From IMG/VR virus record IMGVR_UViG_3300046516_000422, positions 1-39,502 of that record: a stretch of DNA of 39,502 bases; one strand, given 5' to 3'. Positions 33,438 through 39,091 of this stretch are shown one piece after another. The translations under genes were made by a program, and so were the position numbers. Origin of the DNA: a virus. The notes beneath the pieces were generated by a model. That model had not been told where the DNA came from, made no database searches, and saw nothing but the letters and a program-made list of their open reading frames with translations. How positions within the stretch are numbered: position 1 is the first letter of the stretch; every line of letters begins with the position of its first letter.

Positions 33438-33622
33438 TCGCGCGGCCTTTGCTCGTCGGCGCGTCGCGCGGCGTCGATGAGCGCAATGATCGCGTCGGCG
33501 TGCAGGCGCACATAGGCGCCCAGGCGAATCAACGGGCCCAGGCGCGGCAGCAATGTCGGCGCGTAGGCGTCGTCCACCAGGCGCTCGAGCTCGCGCGCGT
33601 CGAGACGATCGCCGCCGCTCAC
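33434..33622 (-). CDS. Small hypothetical protein (62 aa)
   Basis: GTG start at 33622 within a GTGAGC junction that overlaps the stop of the upstream gene. The 62-aa product reads GGDRLDARELERLVDDAYAPTLLPRLGPLIRLGAYVRLHADAIIALIDAARRADEQRP, two amphipathic helices with no catalytic motif. It overlaps the next ATG. The longer frame to 33781 is not likely because it would run through a better-supported membrane protein gene. Confidence 0.6.
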   Translation of the reverse strand: MSGGDRLDARELERLVDDAYAPTLLPRLGPLIRLGAYVRLHADAIIALIDAARRADEQRPRE

Positions 33623-33798
33623 AGGAACCGGCCCAGCAGCACGCCGACGGCGCCCACGATCGCCAGCAACAGCAGGAATGCCGCCAGTGCGCCGTCGTCC
33701 CTGGTGTGGCCGGCATTGAGATCGATTAACCACGCGAGCCCAATGCCGGCGACCAGGATTAACAGCGGCGTCAGCCACCATTGCGGCGAGTCGATCAC
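33619..33798 (-). CDS. Small two-TM membrane protein, lysis candidate
   Basis: A 59-aa frame with GTG start at 33798 overlapping the stop of the upstream gene (TCAC/GTGA) and a stop overlapping the next GTG at 33622. It encodes two hydrophobic segments, WWLTPLLILVAGIGLAWLI and ALAAFLLLLAIVGAVGVLLG, joined by a charged loop NAGHTRDDG. Two-TM topology and size fit a holin or an inner-membrane accessory protein, but there is no adjacent endolysin. Overlaps at both ends support it as a real gene. Confidence 0.65.
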   Translation of the reverse strand: MIDSPQWWLTPLLILVAGIGLAWLIDLNAGHTRDDGALAAFLLLLAIVGAVGVLLGRFL

Positions 33799-34253
33799 GC
33801 GCGACCGCTCACCGTCACGCTGAAATTCTGCGCCTTCTCGTTCGGATGCTTGCCGGTTTGCGTGTTGGCGGCCGAGACGTACAGCGTTTGGCCTGCGCCG
33901 ACGTGGTACTCCATGTGCGAGCCGTTCATTTCGACGTGCATGCCGGGCGCGTTAGCGTCGACCACGCAATTCAGGGTACCGCCAGGCGATTGGTAGGCGT
34001 ACTGCGCCGCCGGATAGACGCCGTTGGGCGGCGGGCGTTTTTCCGGTTCGGCCGAGTATTCGGGCGTCATAGAAGCCCATGCTGTGCGCGGCGTCCGGTC
34101 GGTATCGTCGCCCGATTGGAAATAGACGACCTGAAAGGCCGAAATACCGCTCGGCACTTCGATCGGGATTACGGCCAAGTCGCCGTCGGCGATCTTGACG
34201 CTGTGGGGCGTGCCGTCCATGACAGTAATGACGTTTGCGGTTTTTGTGGCCAT
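33795..34253 (-). CDS. Hypothetical beta-rich protein
   Basis: The product is 152 aa, ATG at 34253 with GAGG upstream. It contains NVITVMDGTPHSVKIADGDLAVIPIEVPSGISAFQVVYFQSGDDTD, TPEYSAEPEKRPPPNG and VDANAPGMHVEMNGSHMEYHVGAGQTLYVSAANTQTG, an all-beta pattern with an exposed Pro-rich loop. I do not recognise the family. It lies in the leftward accessory operon, where the 44-bp gap to the next gene (34254-34297) is the largest. Confidence 0.65.
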   Translation of the reverse strand: MATKTANVITVMDGTPHSVKIADGDLAVIPIEVPSGISAFQVVYFQSGDDTDRTPRTAWASMTPEYSAEPEKRPPPNGVYPAAQYAYQSPGGTLNCVVDANAPGMHVEMNGSHMEYHVGAGQTLYVSAANTQTGKHPNEKAQNFSVTVSGRA

Positions 34254-34297
34254 GTCGTTTCATCCTCTGCATTCCTACGTTGCGGGCGCCGGGCGCA

Positions 34298-34519
34298 TTA
34301 TGCGACGCGCTCGACGTGGTAACGGCGCTCCAAGTCGGAGAGCCATTTTTCCTGTTTAGGCGAGAGCTCGCGGCGCGCGCCGAGCCCGTTTAGGAATTGG
34401 CGCTCGGCTTCGGAGAGCTCGCGCGGAATGCCGCGGCCGGCAGCGCGCGCATCCTGGCGGCGCGTCTGTGCCGCGCGCTGCACGCCGGCGACGCGCACCT
34501 GGATCGCGGGCGCGCTCAC
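34298..34519 (-). CDS. Small basic hypothetical protein
   Basis: The product is 73 aa, GTG start 34519 in a GTGAGCGC junction overlapping the upstream stop. It reads SAPAIQVRVAGVQRAAQTRRQDARAAGRGIPRELSEAERQFLNGLGARRELSPKQEKWLSDLERRYHVERVA. The LSPKQxKWLxxLE(x)RY segment resembles a short motif near the C-terminus of small phage proteins that I recall as uncharacterised. The basic N-terminal half could bind nucleic acid. Confidence 0.62.
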   Translation of the reverse strand: MSAPAIQVRVAGVQRAAQTRRQDARAAGRGIPRELSEAERQFLNGLGARRELSPKQEKWLSDLERRYHVERVA

Positions 34520-34788
34520 AGATAGCCCGCCTGGTGCGCGACGCTGACCGCGTAGGCGATGCCGGCGGCGATCGTCACGACGACGACGTCTACAGTGCGC
34601 TCGCGCCAGGTCATGCGCGCGCCTGGGCGCCGCGAGACAAAGCCGAAGGATGCGAAGAGCACGACCGTCGGCCAGAGCTCGCGGGCGCGCTCGGCGAGCG
34701 AGTCGCCGCGGGCGCGCTCGGAAAGGCGATAGGCCCGACGGCGTTGCGCGCGTCGGGCCTGGGCTCGAGTCATGGGACGCGGGCGCAT
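34516..34788 (-). CDS. Small basic protein with membrane segments
   Basis: The product is 90 aa. The N-terminal ~35 aa are Arg/Ala-rich (TRAQARRAQRRRAYRLSERARGD). Then hydrophobic stretches TVVLFASFGFVS and VDVVVVTIAAGIAYAVSVAHQ suggest one strong and one weaker membrane segment. The stop overlaps the next GTG. It may be a membrane-anchored regulator or lysis accessory protein; no family is recognised. In the 32-bp gap upstream (34789-34820) there is only a 10-codon frame. Confidence 0.58.
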   Translation of the reverse strand: MRPRPMTRAQARRAQRRRAYRLSERARGDSLAERARELWPTVVLFASFGFVSRRPGARMTWRERTVDVVVVTIAAGIAYAVSVAHQAGYL

Positions 34789-34820
34789 GCGTCACCCGTC
34801 CGCGGCGGCGCGGCGCGCGC

Positions 34821-35030
34821 TCATGCCGGCACCATTGCATCGGCGAGCGAGTCCATGCGGGCGAGCCCGTTGTGCGGAATGAAACGGTAGAACCTCGAGC
34901 CGTCGGCGTTCGTGAGCGCGTATTGATCGGGGAGATAATTGCCGGGCGTCGCGATCTTGGCCAGCACGCGCAGGCGCAGAAAGCCCACGCGCACAACCTC
35001 GCCGACGTTCCAATCCTGGCGGGCGCTCAT
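34821..35030 (-). CDS. Small hypothetical protein (69 aa)
   Basis: ATG 35030 in an ATGAGCGCC junction overlapping the upstream stop. It reads SARQDWNVGEVVRVGFLRLRVLAKIATPGNYLPDQYALTNADGSRFYRFIPHNGLARMDSLADAMVPA, a beta-rich fold that resembles small phage proteins with 'VGxVVxVGFLxLxV' strands; I recall such proteins as uncharacterised. The frame could extend to 35060 but the overlap favours 35030. Confidence 0.64.
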   Translation of the reverse strand: MSARQDWNVGEVVRVGFLRLRVLAKIATPGNYLPDQYALTNADGSRFYRFIPHNGLARMDSLADAMVPA

Positions 35031-35305
35031 GCTGCCCGCCTGGCGAGGATCGCCGCGCATCTGCTACAGGTCACGACCGTCGCGCGGCTCGGCATGGCGG
35101 CAAATTGGCCGCTCGTGACGCCGCAACACGGGCGGGCAGCGAATAGGCGCAGGATGCCCTTTTCGCGGCGGTATTCGGTTTCGATAAGGTGCGTGCGCGC
35201 GCCGGCATGCCGGCCGCGATTGTTGTGTGCCGCGTGGCCGATTTCCTCGCGCACTTCGAGGACGATGCCTGACCAGAAAAGGACGCGAGTAAACGGGGCG
35301 CTCAC
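35027..35305 (-). CDS. Small protein with Cys-rich C-terminus
   Basis: The product is 92 aa, GTG 35305 in a GTGAGCGCC junction overlapping the previous stop. It begins SAPFTRVLFWSGIVLEVREEIGHAAHN and ends RPCCGVTSGQFAAMPSRATVVTCSRCAAILARRA. The C-terminal CC and CSRC cysteines could form a small zinc-ribbon (C-C ... C-x-x-C). Function unknown; such small Zn proteins are common in phage regulatory operons. Confidence 0.64.
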   Translation of the reverse strand: MSAPFTRVLFWSGIVLEVREEIGHAAHNNRGRHAGARTHLIETEYRREKGILRLFAARPCCGVTSGQFAAMPSRATVVTCSRCAAILARRAA

Positions 35306-35508
35306 GCTGCCCCCTTATCGAGCTCGTCCTGGCAGAGCTGCGCGTGGCGAAGGGCGTCGGCCTTGGCCTCGAGGAAGTGCTCGAGTCCGGCGTGGCCGAT
35401 CGGGAAGGCTTCGGCCTGGGCGTCGAGCTCGTCGGCGCAGGCGTAATAGGCGTCGCGCGATTCGACCAACATCGCGCGGCGGGCGGCGCTCATTACATGG
35501 GAAGGCAT
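35302..35508 (-). CDS. First gene of the long leftward operon
   Basis: The product is 68 aa from ATG 35508, with CGGAGAAAAA upstream; the longer frame to 35571 would run through the promoter and is rejected. It reads PSHVMSAARRAMLVESRDAYYACADELDAQAEAFPIGHAGLEHFLEAKADALRHAQLCQDELDKG, two or three charged helices. Function unknown. It stands immediately downstream of a strong sigma70-like promoter with a repressor operator (35543-35571). Confidence 0.7.
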   Translation of the reverse strand: MPSHVMSAARRAMLVESRDAYYACADELDAQAEAFPIGHAGLEHFLEAKADALRHAQLCQDELDKGAA

Positions 35509-35542
35509 TTTTTCTCCGAGTGATGGAACGACAGACAGCCCG

Positions 35543-35604
35543 AGTATATGGGCAAAAATGCCCAGGTGCAACCCCTTTCGGGCGCGACCTGGGCAAAGAA
35601 GCCC
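35543..35604 (-). promoter_or_regulatory. Leftward promoter with operator in the spacer, plus second operator
   Basis: Read leftward, TTGCAC (35566-35571) and TATACT (35543-35548) are 17 bp apart, close to sigma70 consensus. The spacer holds an exact operator, GGGCAAAAATGCCC (35550-35563). A one-mismatch copy, GGGCAAAGAAGCCC, is at 35591-35604, 41 bp upstream. Repressor bound in the spacer would block the polymerase. This drives the operon from 35508 down to 32547. The 112-bp gap 35509-35620 holds no gene. Confidence 0.82.
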
Positions 35605-35620
35605 ACCAGGCGACGAGCGG

Positions 35621-35920
35621 TTACTCGGCGCGCGCCAGGGCGATCGCCGCGCGCACGGCGGCCAGCGCGCCGACGTTGTCGCGGTAGGTGCGATTGGGCA
35701 TTGCGTGCATGGATGCGACGAGCTCGAGGGCCGCCAGCAGCGCGGGCGCCGCGGCGATGAGGGCGGCGTTGGCGTCGTCGACGCGCGAGACGTCGGCGAG
35801 CGTGCAAATCTCGAGCGGGCCGCATTTCTCGGAATCGGTCGGGGCGATGATGCGGCGCGGAACGCCGGCGGCGATCGGCACCGATTTCCACGGGCCCGGC
35901 GTATGGCGGCCGGCGCTCAT
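35621..35920 (-). CDS. Small HTPGPW-type phage protein
   Basis: The product is 99 aa, ATG 35920 in an ATGAGCGCC junction overlapping the upstream stop. It starts AGRHTPGPWKSVPIAAG and contains VSRVDDANAALIAAAPALLAALELVASMHAMPNR. The HTPGPW start and the ANxxLIAAAPxLLxALE helix are shared by many small proteins in phage accessory regions, usually uncharacterised. It is the last gene of the operon started at 36836. Confidence 0.75.
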   Translation of the reverse strand: MSAGRHTPGPWKSVPIAAGVPRRIIAPTDSEKCGPLEICTLADVSRVDDANAALIAAAPALLAALELVASMHAMPNRTYRDNVGALAAVRAAIALARAE

Positions 35921-36243
35921 GCGCCACCCCGCCAGTTAGGAAACTCGCCGGCCGGAAATTCCGGGTACTCGCGCGTCTCGGCCTTGGGGAACGGCTCGTC
36001 GTCCAGCACTGGGCGATAGTCGTCGTAGGCGGCGCCGGTAACGAAGCGCGGGCTGCAGTGCCCGTGATACTCGTTGCCGATGTGATGACGGTGGACTCCA
36101 AAGAAGGTGCGACCCTCGCCGCCTTCGCGCTCGACCAGGTCGAACGAGCCGTTATCGCGGATGTCGCTGACCGTGAACCAGCCGGCCGCGTTCGCCATAT
36201 CGCCGGAATAGTGGACGCGGCTGCCGATGACCAGGGCGCTCAT
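35917..36243 (-). CDS. Hypothetical protein in the second leftward operon
   Basis: The product is 108 aa, ATG 36243 in an ATGAGCGCC junction overlapping the upstream stop; the longer frame to 36432 is rejected. It reads SALVIGSRVHYSGDMANAAGWFTVSDIRDNGSFDLVEREGGEGRTFFGVHRHHIGNEYHGHCSPRFVTG with a charged Pro/Glu tail. The beta-rich GSRVHYSGDMAN and HRHHIG blocks suggest a small barrel such as an SH3-like domain, common in phage nucleic-acid-binding proteins. Not recognised further. Confidence 0.66.
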   Translation of the reverse strand: MSALVIGSRVHYSGDMANAAGWFTVSDIRDNGSFDLVEREGGEGRTFFGVHRHHIGNEYHGHCSPRFVTGAAYDDYRPVLDDEPFPKAETREYPEFPAGEFPNWRGGA

Positions 36244-36836
36244 GCGTCCCCCACGGCTTCGGCGTCGAGCTGCGGGCCCTGGCCGGTACGATCCGAGCCC
36301 AGGAAGATGACCGACGCGGCGCTCGGCGAGTGCTTGGGCTCGAGTCTGTCGGACACCTTGCCGAGCCTTTCGTGGATGACGCCTTGCCACGACCAGCGAT
36401 GATCGCCGGCGCCCATCGGGCCGTGGTTCCACAGCTCGCCCTTTCTGAAGGCGGCGAGAGTCGGCACGGCGAGGCTATCGGACTTGATGTTGCCGGCGTA
36501 TTTGCGGCAGACGGCGGCGATGGCGCGCTCGATCGCGGCGTCGCTGTTGGAGCGATGGCAGAAGATGAAATCGGCGCCAAAGCGGACGCGCTCGCCGGCG
36601 AGCATGTTGTAGCAAGAGCCCTTGTAATCGATCATGCCGTCGAAGTAGGCGCCTTTGAAAACGCCGGCGACGGCTTCGACCTGCTTGGCGTTCGGGCCGT
36701 CGACCCAGGCGACATCGATCGACGCGCCGCCCGAGTAGACCGACGAGCGCACCGAAAACTTAACGCCTGGGAAGGACTCGCCGAGAGCCTTGCGAACCAG
36801 CTTCGCGGTTTCGGCGCAGGACAGGTATTTGGACAT
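36240..36836 (-). CDS. LPD29-like (large polyvalent protein-associated) protein
   Basis: The product is 198 aa, ATG 36836 with GGAGCG upstream. SKYLSCAETAKLVRKALGESFPGVKFSVRSSVYSGGASIDVAWVDGPNAKQVEAVAGVFKGAYFDGMIDYKGSCYNM matches the domain associated with phage and mobile-element polyvalent proteins (LPD29, as I recall), found in DNA-handling and anti-defence contexts. Here it is a stand-alone protein with a C-terminal extension rich in Asp/Gly. It is the first gene after the promoter at 36872-36900, so it is repressor-controlled. An anti-defence or DNA-processing role is inference. Confidence 0.72.
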   Translation of the reverse strand: MSKYLSCAETAKLVRKALGESFPGVKFSVRSSVYSGGASIDVAWVDGPNAKQVEAVAGVFKGAYFDGMIDYKGSCYNMLAGERVRFGADFIFCHRSNSDAAIERAIAAVCRKYAGNIKSDSLAVPTLAAFRKGELWNHGPMGAGDHRWSWQGVIHERLGKVSDRLEPKHSPSAASVIFLGSDRTGQGPQLDAEAVGDA

Positions 36837-36871
36837 TTTCGCTCCGTGGTGGTGGAAGAACAGACACCCCG

Positions 36872-36922
36872 ATTATATGGGCAAATTTGCCCAGGCGCCA
36901 GCACTATCGGGCAAATTTGCCC
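36872..36922 (-). promoter_or_regulatory. Leftward promoter with operator in the spacer, plus upstream operator
   Basis: Read leftward, a perfect -10 TATAAT (36872-36877) is preceded by 17 bp and a weak -35, TGGCGC (36895-36900). The spacer holds operator GGGCAAATTTGCCC (36879-36892). An identical operator is at 36909-36922, 30 bp upstream. The segment from about 36856 to 36900 closely matches 35525-35571, so the two promoter-operators look duplicated. It feeds the operon 36836-35621. The gap 36837-36983 holds no gene. Confidence 0.82.
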
Positions 36923-36983
36923 GCTGTCCGACGAACGGCAACCAGGCGCGCAACCACGGATTGCGCTATGGCGAGGGCTTACT

Positions 36984-37304
36984 TCACTTGCGCGCGTAAC
37001 CCTTGGCGCGCATGCAGGGATCGTAGACGCGGTCGCGTTTGTCGAGAAATGCGAAAAAGCCCAGCGCGCCGGTCAATCCGCCGGCATTTCGCGATTCGGC
37101 GGCCAGCATTTCGCATTCGGCGCTGTCGCGCGCGAATTGATCCAGGGTGCGGGCGCGATCGTAGTCGTCATGCCCAAGTGTTGCGCATGCCGCCAGGGCG
37201 GCGGCTAGAAGGGGCGCCAGCGCGCGGGCGCGCGGCGGCGTGTTACGCCTTGGCCTTGCGCCGTCGGGCGCCTGTGGTGCTCTTCGCGGCCTTGTGCTCC
37301 GCAC
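36984..37304 (-). CDS. Small lipoprotein-like protein overlapping the repressor gene
   Basis: The product would be 106 aa from GTG 37304, inside the repressor gene, since no start codon lies between the repressor stop and the hydrophobic core. An Arg-rich n-region of about 26 residues leads to LAPLLAAALAAC, a lipobox with the cleavage Cys at about position 40, then ATLGHDDYDRARTLDQFARDSAECEMLAAE and the end CMRAKGYARK. The C-M-x-A-K-G-Y end and spaced Cys are typical of small envelope lipoproteins carried by phages. The n-region is long, and the start is uncertain. Confidence 0.6.
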   Translation of the reverse strand: MRSTRPRRAPQAPDGARPRRNTPPRARALAPLLAAALAACATLGHDDYDRARTLDQFARDSAECEMLAAESRNAGGLTGALGFFAFLDKRDRVYDPCMRAKGYARK

Positions 37305-37689
37305 GTTTGATCGGTTCCCCCATTTGATGGATCACGGCGCGCGCGTGCCGTTGTATTTCCCGCGCCACGCGCGCATCGCGCACGGCTTCGTTGTCGGCCA
37401 GCAGTACGGGCGGCGCCTCGGGATCGAGGCCGGGCACCAGCAGATGCCAGGGCTCGAGGTCGAAGGCTTCGGCGATGACGCCGAGCGTGTCAACGCTCAC
37501 GGCGTTCGCCCCATCCAGTGCGCGGTCGACCGTGCGCCGGTCGATCGTGGTTTCGCGGCTTCCCGTTTTCGATCGCATTTGCTCCTGCAGCGCGTTCGAT
37601 GAAACCGGCCCGTCAATCGTGCCGCGGCGCGCGGCGCGAAACAGCGCTTGCAGGTTTTTGGCGACTGTGGTGCGAGTGTCTACTTTCAT
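37243..37689 (-). CDS. C1-like transcriptional repressor (no S24 domain)
   Basis: The product is 148 aa from ATG 37689 with GGGAGC upstream; longer frames crossing the operator region are rejected. Residues about 25-75 (SNALQEQMRSKTGSRETTIDRRTVDRALDGANAVSVDTLGVIAEAFDLEPWHLLVP) form an HTH of the Xre/Cro type. The C-terminal part is helical and basic (MGEPIKRAEHKAAKSTTGARRRKAKA). There is no S24/LexA-type peptidase, so self-cleavage by RecA is not expected and induction must work otherwise. It likely binds the GGGCA-N4-TGCCC operators; two lie in its own regulatory region. Confidence 0.82.
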   Translation of the reverse strand: MKVDTRTTVAKNLQALFRAARRGTIDGPVSSNALQEQMRSKTGSRETTIDRRTVDRALDGANAVSVDTLGVIAEAFDLEPWHLLVPGLDPEAPPVLLADNEAVRDARVAREIQRHARAVIHQMGEPIKRAEHKAAKSTTGARRRKAKA

Positions 37690-37706
37690 TTTGCTCCCGT
37701 CTGGCT

Positions 37707-37772
37707 GGGCACAATTGCCCTGTTTCACATGGAACGCTTGACAGCATCGGGCATAAATGCCCACACTATACA
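37707..37772. promoter_or_regulatory. Lysogeny switch: two operators and divergent promoters
   Basis: Operators GGGCACAATTGCCC (37707-37720) and GGGCATAAATGCCC (37749-37762) lie 42 bp apart, between the repressor (start 37689) and Cro-like (start 37775) genes. Rightward TTGACA (37738-37743), a perfect -35, is followed 18 bp later by CACACT (37762-37767), a weak -10; the second operator lies in that spacer. Transcription would begin near 37774. The repressor's own promoter is not clear. The arrangement resembles lambda PR/PRM. Confidence 0.78.
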
Positions 37773-37774
37773 GC

Positions 37775-37981
37775 ATGAAAACCCAACATGACGACGAGCT
37801 CTTCCTGGCCTGGCGCCGGCTGAAAGCCGAGACGCCCGACGGCTTGACCAGGATTGCCGAAGGCTCTGGCGTGCCGCGCGAGACGCTGCGCAAGCTGCGC
37901 CGGCAGCCGACGCCGATGTCGACCTATTCGACGCTGCGCCGCATCGCCGACGCCTACGCGCATCGCGGCCAGGCGGCATAA
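37775..37981 (+). CDS. Cro-like HTH regulator
   Basis: The product is 68 aa, ATG 37775. LTRIAEGSGVPRETLRKLRRQPTPMSTYSTLRRIADAY is an HTH of the Cro/CopG-like Xre type (helix A-E-G-S-G-V-P-R-E-T-L-R-K-L). It is divergent from the repressor and followed by a strong terminator, as expected for a Cro. There is no Shine-Dalgarno, and the predicted transcription start lies at or one base before the ATG, so the mRNA may be leaderless. Its function would be to oppose the repressor at the shared operators. Confidence 0.78.
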   Translation: MKTQHDDELFLAWRRLKAETPDGLTRIAEGSGVPRETLRKLRRQPTPMSTYSTLRRIADAYAHRGQAA

Positions 37982-37988
37982 AGCGCCA

Positions 37989-38026
37989 GCCCGGCGCGCG
38001 ACAGCGACCGCGCGCCGGGCTTTTTT
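37989..38026 (+). terminator. Strong intrinsic terminator after the Cro-like gene
   Basis: A perfect 12-bp stem, GCCCGGCGCGCG (37989-38000) and CGCGCGCCGGGC (38009-38020), with an 8-nt loop, followed by TTTTTT (38021-38026). It would end the Cro transcript before the downstream operon at 38044 unless antitermination occurs; no N-like or Q-like protein is recognised. Confidence 0.9.
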
Positions 38027-38043
38027 GTCCGAGAAGGGAAAGC

Positions 38044-38244
38044 ATGCTCGACGATTCCACGCGCACCGAAGTCGTCCCCCTAAGACTTACTCAACGGCTG
38101 GCGGCGGACTTATGCCGCGCCGCTGACCGTTACCCTGGCACGGTAACGGATTATATCGATCGCGTATTGCGCGAACACCTGTACGGCGTCCTCCCATTAG
38201 CCGCCGTTGTGCCGATTGCAACAAAGCATAAGGCCGAGCATTGA
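38044..38244 (+). CDS. Ribbon-helix-helix-like small regulator
   Basis: The product is 66 aa with GAGAAGGGAAAGC before the ATG. TEVVPLRLTQRLAADLCRAADRYPGTVTDYIDRVLREHLYG follows the pattern of a short beta strand then two helices of ribbon-helix-helix DNA-binding proteins (strand VVPLRL, helices L-A-A-D-L and T-V-T-D-Y-I-D-R). It is the first gene after the Cro terminator. Target and role are unknown. Confidence 0.66.
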   Translation: MLDDSTRTEVVPLRLTQRLAADLCRAADRYPGTVTDYIDRVLREHLYGVLPLAAVVPIATKHKAEH

Positions 38245-38247
38245 CCC

Positions 38248-38415
38248 ATGTTTGTACGCGATCAAAGCCTATGGCATGGCGCCATAGCCCTACCTGTGCA
38301 TCACATCCCGCATGACCTGGGCGCCGCGGCGGGCGTGGCCATTGGCGTCGCGCTGGGTGCGGCGTGCTGGGCGTTGATCCTTGCGATCGCAGCCTGGGCG
38401 TGGTGGGCGCTATGA
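38248..38415 (+). CDS. Small single-TM membrane protein
   Basis: A 55-aa frame, ATG 38248, 3 nt after the previous stop; its TGA overlaps the nuclease ATG (ATGA at 38412-38415). It starts FVRDQSLWHGAIALPVHHIPHDL, then has one long hydrophobic stretch (AGVAIGVALGAACWALILAIAAWAWWAL). It is probably an inner-membrane protein. Candidate roles include superinfection exclusion or lysis; neither can be shown. It is too short for many gene finders but well supported by the overlaps. Confidence 0.66.
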   Translation: MFVRDQSLWHGAIALPVHHIPHDLGAAAGVAIGVALGAACWALILAIAAWAWWAL

Positions 38416-38918
38416 GCCTGCGCCTCACGCTCGAGCAATTCAACGCGCACCAGGCCAAGCGACAGGGCGGCCAATTCGGCCCGAGCTTCCCGCAGCGTAG
38501 CGCACAAGTCGAGGCCGAGCTCGCCGCACTGCAACGCGCGCCGGCGCCGAAAGTGGCGCCAAGTGTCGTAAAGCCGACAGTTACGCGTAAGCGAACCATC
38601 AGCGACGCGCGCGCCAAGGTCGTCATGCTCGACCTGTGCCGCGCGGCGGGCTTGCCCGTGCCGGTCGGCGAGTACCGATTTCACCCTGGGCGGCGCTGGC
38701 AATTCGATTACGCCTGGCCCGACTACAAGCTCGCGCTCGAGCTCGAGGGCGGCATCTGGACGCAAGGCGCGCACGCGCACCCGCTCAACATCGAGCGCGA
38801 CATCGAGAAATACACCGAAGCCGCAATCCTCGGCTGGCGCATCTTGCGCGTGCAGCCGGCCGACATCGTTACGCGCGGGCTCGACATCGTCATGCGCGCA
38901 TTCGCGGCGATGCGATGA
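38412..38918 (+). CDS. PD-(D/E)XK nuclease-like protein
   Basis: The product is 168 aa. Residues about 65-165 hold RFHPGRRWQFDYAWPDYKLALELEGGIWTQGAHAHPLNIERDIEKYTEAAILGWRILRVQP, a pattern known from phage DUF559/VSR-like endonucleases. D99, E110 and E112 are candidate metal ligands. The N-terminal 60 residues are a helical, charged extension. A DNA-processing or defence-breaking role is likely but the substrate is unknown. It overlaps both neighbours by 4 bp and follows the small membrane protein in the same operon. Confidence 0.8.
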   Translation: MSLRLTLEQFNAHQAKRQGGQFGPSFPQRSAQVEAELAALQRAPAPKVAPSVVKPTVTRKRTISDARAKVVMLDLCRAAGLPVPVGEYRFHPGRRWQFDYAWPDYKLALELEGGIWTQGAHAHPLNIERDIEKYTEAAILGWRILRVQPADIVTRGLDIVMRAFAAMR

Positions 38919-39079
38919 CACCGAAGCGGCGGCTTTGGGACTACTACGGCGACGCGCCCGATATGCGCCTGTACGCCTTCACGCGCGCGAGCGGCCTGCC
39001 GCGCGACTACTTCGATTCACCCTGGCGCCGCGTGCTTCGCGCACTCGAGCGCTTTTTTTCACCGCGTAGAAGGTTTTAA
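38915..39079 (+). CDS. Small basic protein after the nuclease
   Basis: A 54-aa product, ATG 38915 overlapping the nuclease stop (ATGA). It reads TPKRRLWDYYGDAPDMRLYAFTRASGLPRDYFDSPWRRVLRALERFFSPRRRF. It is short, basic and aromatic, with a helical second half, and is not recognised. It could be a nuclease partner or regulator. Its TAA is followed by GGAG, the ribosome site of the next gene. Confidence 0.6.
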   Translation: MTPKRRLWDYYGDAPDMRLYAFTRASGLPRDYFDSPWRRVLRALERFFSPRRRF

Positions 39080-39091
39080 GGAGACTGCATC

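Noticed and set aside
34792-34824. Ten-codon frame MSARRAAADG with a conserved ATGAGCG start
   Set aside because: Too short to call as a gene; it may be a reinitiation remnant. Mentioned only as part of the junction pattern.
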